Origin: Chrysogorgia sp. JL179-B06
Taxonomy: Eukaryota; Cnidaria; Anthozoa; Scleralcyonacea; Chrysogorgiidae
DNA: 64,000 bases
Assembly (NCBI GenBank): GCA_035772405.1
Contig: JAYKKM010000112.1
Location: forward strand, 1,912,501 to 1,976,500
Reading direction: 5' to 3'
Position numbers and translations under genes: made by a program. The notes below the pieces were generated by a model that made no database searches, was not told where the DNA came from, and saw only the letters and a list, made by a program, of their open reading frames with translations. Positions within the stretch are counted from its first letter, which is position 1. The number at the start of each line of letters is the position of its first letter. Shown here in pieces: positions 59,064-64,000 of the stretch.

Positions 59064-60133
59064 AACTACAGTCATCATTAAATAAATTATTTATTTAATA
59101 ATACATTTATTTTATAAGACATACATACTGTACAACGATAATAAATCCTTCCTTTTCCTAAATATTCATCCTAAATAAAATATGTAGTGCTTCACTGGCA
59201 GAGGATGATGTAGGATGCCGAACAAGGATATTTTCTGGTGCTTTATTCATCATTATCTGGAGAGCATTCATAAGAGCCTGGTTATTTTTGTTTCTCCAGA
59301 TTGTGGAAGCATTAAGGTCCCCGATAAGGGCGCTAAACTAGGCAGAACCTATCTAGTTTTAACTCCTATTATGTTTAAAAATGCCTTCATCGTAATTTCA
59401 GCGGAAATAATCGCAATAACTGACAAGTCAACATTATGTCAACATTATGTCAACATTATTAGCAGAAAAATATATTATCTTCCTTAGACAGAGTTTACTT
59501 TAATGCGTTATCAAGCAACAAAGTTACTATTTAAATTTTCAACTGTTAAATATTGTACAAGAGAGTGAGTTAAGTGATATTTATAACTGATATAAATCAA
59601 TGGGTGATACAAGTTGTTTAAAATGGGGCGCACTAGGGGGACTGGGGCGTACTCACCAGAGATTCATCGCAATTAGGCCCAGAAGTGCATTTGCGGCGAT
59701 CTCTGAGAATATTTGTGTGGCAGAAAGAATTAAGATGACAGTTCAGGAAATTCTCGCAAACCTACGCTGTTCGCCGCGGAACTAAAATAATTTATCCAAC
59801 AGTGGGGGCTTTCAAAAGCCAGCTAGAATGTGTACATGATTATTGTGCTATATATATATAAACGTATCAAATATCAATGCAAATGAAATTTGCAATTAAC
59901 ATTTAAAATAACTACAGATGGTGTGACTAAAATCGTTGAAATTGGGGTTTTATGAGGGTTAGTAATTATAATAGATAATTTCTTCGCCAAACTACTTTAT
60001 TGAATATATTGCAGCTCAGCTGAGGACTGCGCCCTCATGTGGCTGTAATATATTCAATAATACCGCTGGCCTCAGTAATTATCTATTAAATAATTTATAG
60101 ACTATAATTCTTCGAAACCTTAATGCTAAAATT
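59064..60133. other. Non-coding stretch with small palindrome
   Basis: It contains the dispersed GGCCCAGAAGTGCATTTGCG word (59677) and a palindrome of about 60 bp at 59995-60056 (TTTATTGAATATATTGCAG / CTGTAATATATTCAATAAT). ORFs 59215-59487 and 59600-59785 have no recognised domain. Confidence 0.45.
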
Positions 60134-60367
60134 ATGAATATTCTTTTGAATTTAGAATGCCTGAAAAGGGATACCTGTGGTGGTTATTTCTTACAATGGC
60201 AATTTGTTTACGAAGAGCAAAAATGTCTTCAGATTTATGATTTGGTAAGAGAGAATAAGGTAGCCCAAGGTATTTTCACACCTTCTGTTGCCGAATCTTT
60301 AAAACAAGTCGTTGAACAATTTTGTAACGAAATGCATGCCAATGATTATTATCTTCTTATAACATAA
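60134..60367 (+). CDS. Unrecognised ORF, 77 codons
   Basis: MNILLNLECLKRDTCGGYFL, then QWQFVYEEQKCLQIYDLVRE and a C-terminal ESLKQVVEQFCNEMHANDYY. Four cysteines and coding-like composition, but no family recognised. An internal GTAAGA after IYDL could be a donor if this were an exon. It directly precedes the 11-bp satellite. It could be a relic of a mobile element protein. Confidence 0.25.
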   Translation: MNILLNLECLKRDTCGGYFLQWQFVYEEQKCLQIYDLVRENKVAQGIFTPSVAESLKQVVEQFCNEMHANDYYLLIT

Positions 60368-60385
60368 ATTGAGACCTGCATGATA

Positions 60386-62335
60386 GTTTAGTTTACTTTT
60401 GTTTAGTTATAGTTTAGTAATTATAGCGCAGTTACTATAGTTCAATTATAGTTCAGTTATAGTTCAGTTATATAGATCAGTTATAGTTCAGTTATAGTTC
60501 AGTTATAGTTCAGTTATAGTTCAGTTATAGTTCAGTTATAGTTCAGTTATAGTTCAGTTATATAGATCAGTTATAGTTCAGTTATAGTTCAGTTATAGTT
60601 GAGTTATAGTTCAGTTATAGTTCAATTATAGTTCAGTTATAGTTCAGTTATAGTTCAGTTATAGTTCAGTTATAGTTCAGTTATAGCTCAGTTATAGTTC
60701 AGTTCTAGTTCAGTTATAGTTCAGTTCTAGTTCAGTTCTAGTTCAGTTCTAGTTCAGTTCTAGTTCAGTTCTAGTTTCAGTTCTAGTTCAGTTCTAGTTC
60801 AGTTCTAGTTCAGTTCTAGTTCAGTTTCTAGTTCAGTTCTAGTTCAGTTCTAGTTCAGTTATAGTTCAGTTATAGTTCAGTTATAGTTTCAGTTATAGTT
60901 CAGTTATAGTTCAGTTCTAGTTCAGTTATAGTTCAGTTCTAGTTCAGTTCTAGTTCAGTTCTAGTTCAGTTCTAGTTCAGTTCTAGTTCAGTTCTAGTTC
61001 AGTTATAGTTCAGTTCTAGTTCAGTTATAGTTCAGTTATAGTTCAGTTATAGTTCAGTTATAGTTCAGTTCTAGTTCAGTTCTAGTTCAGTTCTAGTTCA
61101 GTTCTAGTTCAGTTATAGTTCAGTTATAGTTCAGTTATAGTTCAGTTATAGCTCAGTTCTAGTTCAGTTCTAGTTCAGTTCTAGTTCAGTTCTAGTTCAG
61201 TTCTAGTTCAGTTCTAGTTCAGTTATAGTTCAGTTATAGTTCAGTTATAGTTCAGTTATAGTTCAGTTATAGTTCAGTTATAGTTCAGTTATAGCTCAGT
61301 TATAGTTCAGTTATAGTTCAGTTATAGTTCAGTTATAGTTCAGTTCTAGTTCAGTTCTAGTTCAGTTCTAGTTCAGTTATAGTTCAGTTATAGTTCAGTT
61401 CTAGTTCAGTTCTAGTTCAGTTATAGTTCAGTTCTAGTTCAGTTATAGTTCAGTTCTAGTTCAGTTATAGTTCAGTTCTAGTTCAGTTCTAGTTCAGTTC
61501 TAGTTCAGTTCTAGTTCAGTTCTAGTTCAGTTATAGTTCAGTTCTAGTTCAGTTCTAGTTCAGTTCTAGTTCAGTTATAGTTCAGTTCTAGTTCAGTTCT
61601 AGTTCAGTTCTAGTTCAGTTCTAGTTCAGTTCTAGTTCAGTTCTAGTTCAGTTCTAGTTCAGTTCTAGTTCAGTTCTAGTTCAGTTCTAGTTCAGTTCTA
61701 GTTCAGTTCTAGTTCAGTTCTAGTTCAGTTCTAGTTCAGTTCTAGTTCAGTTCTAGTTCAGTTCTAGTTCAGTTCTAGTTCAGTTCTAGTTCAGTTATAG
61801 TTCAGTTATAGTTCAGTTATAGTTCAGTTCTAGTTCAGTTCTAGTTCAGTTCTAGTTCAGTTATAGTTCAGTTATAGTTCAGTTATAGTTCAGTTATAGT
61901 TCAGTTATAGTTCAGTTATAGTTCAGTTATAGTTCAGTTCTAGTTCAGTTATAGTTCAGTTATAGTTCAGTTATAGTTCAGTTATAGTTCAGTTCTAGTT
62001 CAGTTCTAGTTCAGTTATAGTTCAGTTATAGTTCAGTTATAGTTCAGTTATAGTTCAGTTATAGCTCAGTTATAGTTCAGTTATAGTTCAGTTATAGTTC
62101 AGTTATAGTTCAGTTATAGTTCAGTTCTAGTTCAGTTCTAGTTCAGTTATAGTTCAGTTCTAGTTCAGTTATAGTTCAGTTATAGTTCAGTTCTAGTTCA
62201 GTTCTAGTTCAGTTCTAGTTCAGTTCTAGTTCAGTTATAGTTCAGTTATAGTTCAGTTATAGTTCAGTTATAGTTCAGGTTATTGTTCAGTTATAGCTCA
62301 GTTATTGTTCAATTTTAGTTCAATTATAGTTCAGT
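60386..62335 (+). repeat. 11-bp satellite with two unit types
   Basis: About 175 units of AGTT(A/C)TAGTTC with very few other changes. The A-type (AGTTATAGTTC) and C-type (AGTTCTAGTTC) units occur in runs, for example a long C-type block at 61560-61790 and A-type blocks at 61210-61340 and 61860-61930. Rare variants (ATAGCTCAG, an extra T) recur in both halves. Stops in every frame (TAG) prevent coding. Confidence 0.97.
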
Positions 62336-62464
62336 AAGTACTTAAATATAGTGCTTTAGGAATGTTTTGCGAATTTTGTTGTTATGGTAGGCAGTCCGGT
62401 ATGCTCCGCTACTAGCTATAGCATGGCACCGCTACTAACCATACAACTAACCATAGCAAATATT

Positions 62465-62595
62465 GGGTAGTCAATAGCGAAATCTCGGGTAATCAATAGC
62501 GAAATCTCGGGTAATCAATAGCGAAATCTCGGGTAATCAATAGCAAAATCTCGGGTAATCAATAACGAAATCTCGGGTAATCAATAACGAAATCT
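62465..62595 (+). repeat. 22-bp tandem repeat
   Basis: Six near-perfect units of GGGTAATCAATAGCGAAATCTC (GCG or ACG variants). Confidence 0.93.
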
Positions 62596-62976
62596 CGCCA
62601 AGGAGGGCTGGCCCTCGTCTCATATAAACGAAAACAATTTTTACAAAAGATTCGACTAGGAGACGGGATCTCAGCAAAGTGGACTAGCCCTACCAAGAGG
62701 GTTGACTGCATTCCCCATAAAGTATTAGGAACACTTTTCCAGCGCCTTTCAACATCCGTTCTCTGATTGGCTCGTTAGTTATTCTCTTAGTTTTCATTGG
62801 TTATATATTTTCGCATGTGAAGAGTCTTTCGTATCTCCACACGCTCATGTCCTATATATCTCAATTTTTAGAACAGAAAATATTTCATTCTTAATGATAC
62901 AACAGGATTTGATGGAACAAACATATTTACCATCAGGGTAAGTCACTTATTTTGTTATGTGATATTAAAAAGCTCC
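62596..62976. other. Non-coding stretch
   Basis: Nothing recognised besides a CCAATGAAAA/ATTGG-type promoter-like word context near 62765-62805, which cannot be assigned. Confidence 0.35.
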
Positions 62977-62980
62977 TTAA

Positions 62981-63678
62981 AGTTCATATAAACCCTCCAC
63001 AGTTTTTACTTCATTGTATAGAGGATGCCAAAAGAGCTGATAAGTTATTTTACAGTGTTCGTTTTGGTAGGTTATTTTCCGAAATATATCTATCTAAACA
63101 TAGCCAATAGCGTTGCGTCTCTGCATCTGGATGCTATTAATAGCTTAAAATGCGGACAAACAAACCAAATTTGCTGAAAATCACAAATTATTGAAAATGA
63201 GCTGATTGAAAATGAGCTATTTTCTTTTGTTATGACCGCTATAATTATGGGTAAAAGCGGACAAATATAGATACTGACGTCATCTCGCCGGAGTGCTATT
63301 GAATGAAAAATACGCGCGTCGTTATTCTTAAGAGGGGTCTGGGAGCCAGAAACGCTTAGATTTCACACAACAAGGAATACATAAGCGTTTTAACTACAGA
63401 GTTACCAAAAACTATCCAGCATTACTACCAAAAGCACATAAGCTTGAACTGATAGGACGCAGTTTTTGATAATCAGAGAACAGTGAGCGAGCGGGCGGTG
63501 TCGGTTCCTCATTCCCATGCCCTAATGGTTGAAAACATTCTCGCCTATTTCTGGCGGGAGTCCAAAGTTGGACTTTTTGGAAACAAATATCTCGGGAACT
63601 AACGGACTGAAGTAACTTACCAGCTCTTTTCGCATCCTCTATATAAACAACTAAAAACTGTGGAGGTTTATATGCACT
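62981..63678. mobile_element. TTAA-flanked element, 698 bp
   Basis: TTAA at 62977-62980 and 63679-63682. Termini AGTTCATATAAACCCTCCAC and the right complement AGTGCATATAAACCTCCACA, then TTTTTA and TATAGAGGATG(C)CAAAAGAGCTGATAAG-like sequence. It is homologous in its ends to 4706-5394 and in its middle to 45970-46150. No transposase is visible. Confidence 0.82.
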
Positions 63679-63682
63679 TTAA

Positions 63683-64000
63683 TAATTAATAGTGAAAAAT
63701 AAAGGATATTATTATACATTCCAACTTCATTCTCGTTTCTTATTGGTCAACATACTCCAGTGAATTCTCTATGTCGTCAGGCGCGACGTCATTTCCGTCG
63801 AATACTGTGAATTATTGCACGGAGGTGTCCAAAAAAATTATTGAACGCTGATGACGTCACTAGGATAAAATGCGCGAAAATTACAAAAAATGACTTGTAG
63901 TAGATTTCCCTCGATTTACGAGGACGACATCGCGAAATTGATTTCTGTGTATTTCAATGTATAATAAAACAATTATTGGATTCGACTTACGCGTGATATC
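63683..64000. other. Right edge of window, non-coding
   Basis: No gene is recognised. GACGTCA words occur at 63786 and 63852. Confidence 0.4.

Overview
The window looks like AT-rich nuclear DNA from a marine invertebrate animal, most likely a cnidarian. The reasons are an intron-rich metazoan LIN7 gene with GT-AG introns, several non-LTR retrotransposon clades, tRNA-derived SINEs, a Mutator-like transposase with a SWIM finger, hammerhead ribozymes and dense MITE and foldback families. The species is not determined. No bacterial genes or operons are present.

The one conserved host gene I can reconstruct is a LIN7 (Veli/MALS) scaffold gene on the minus strand, spanning 21400 to below 5449. Seven coding exons (21364-21400, 18986-19027, 14047-14195, 13888-13953, 13174-13268, 11631-11679, 5449-5503) join in phase into about 165 residues. 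They cover the L27 domain and most of the PDZ domain. The final exon or exons were not found and probably lie beyond the left edge. Intron 4 uses a GC-AG pair. Introns 1 and 2 carry a hAT element, MITEs, LINE debris and a 2.4 kb foldback. Intron 6 is almost entirely a 57-bp minisatellite of about 99 units, and its unit is a copy of the end of exon 6 plus the adjoining 5' splice site.

Regions, left to right. 1-5.4 kb: dispersed repeats and TTAA-flanked elements, one with a THAP-like fragment. 5.4-21.4 kb: LIN7. 21.4-28.4 kb: MITEs, a SINE and a three-layer nest of elements carrying RecQ-like helicase debris. 28.4-36.3 kb: a LINE split by a Mutator-like (SWIM) transposase block. 36.3-42 kb: LINE tail, satellites, SINEs and a possible signal-peptide exon. 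42.4-44.3 kb: a decayed LINE on the minus strand. 45-50 kb: a second possible signal-peptide exon, two 21-bp minisatellites, a palindrome with hammerhead-like cores next to a near-ideal hammerhead ribozyme, an endonuclease-type LINE fragment, and a MITE with telomere-like CCCTAA. 54.2-58.5 kb: a TTAA-flanked 4.4 kb element with about 225-bp inverted termini, enclosing a minus-strand fragment with a 2A peptide followed by a cysteine-protease-like motif. 60.4-62.3 kb: an 11-bp satellite made of two unit types.

The coding elements are mostly decayed (frameshifts and stops) and are annotated as pseudogenes. Coordinates of repeats judged by eye are approximate to a few bases unless a target-site duplication is given.
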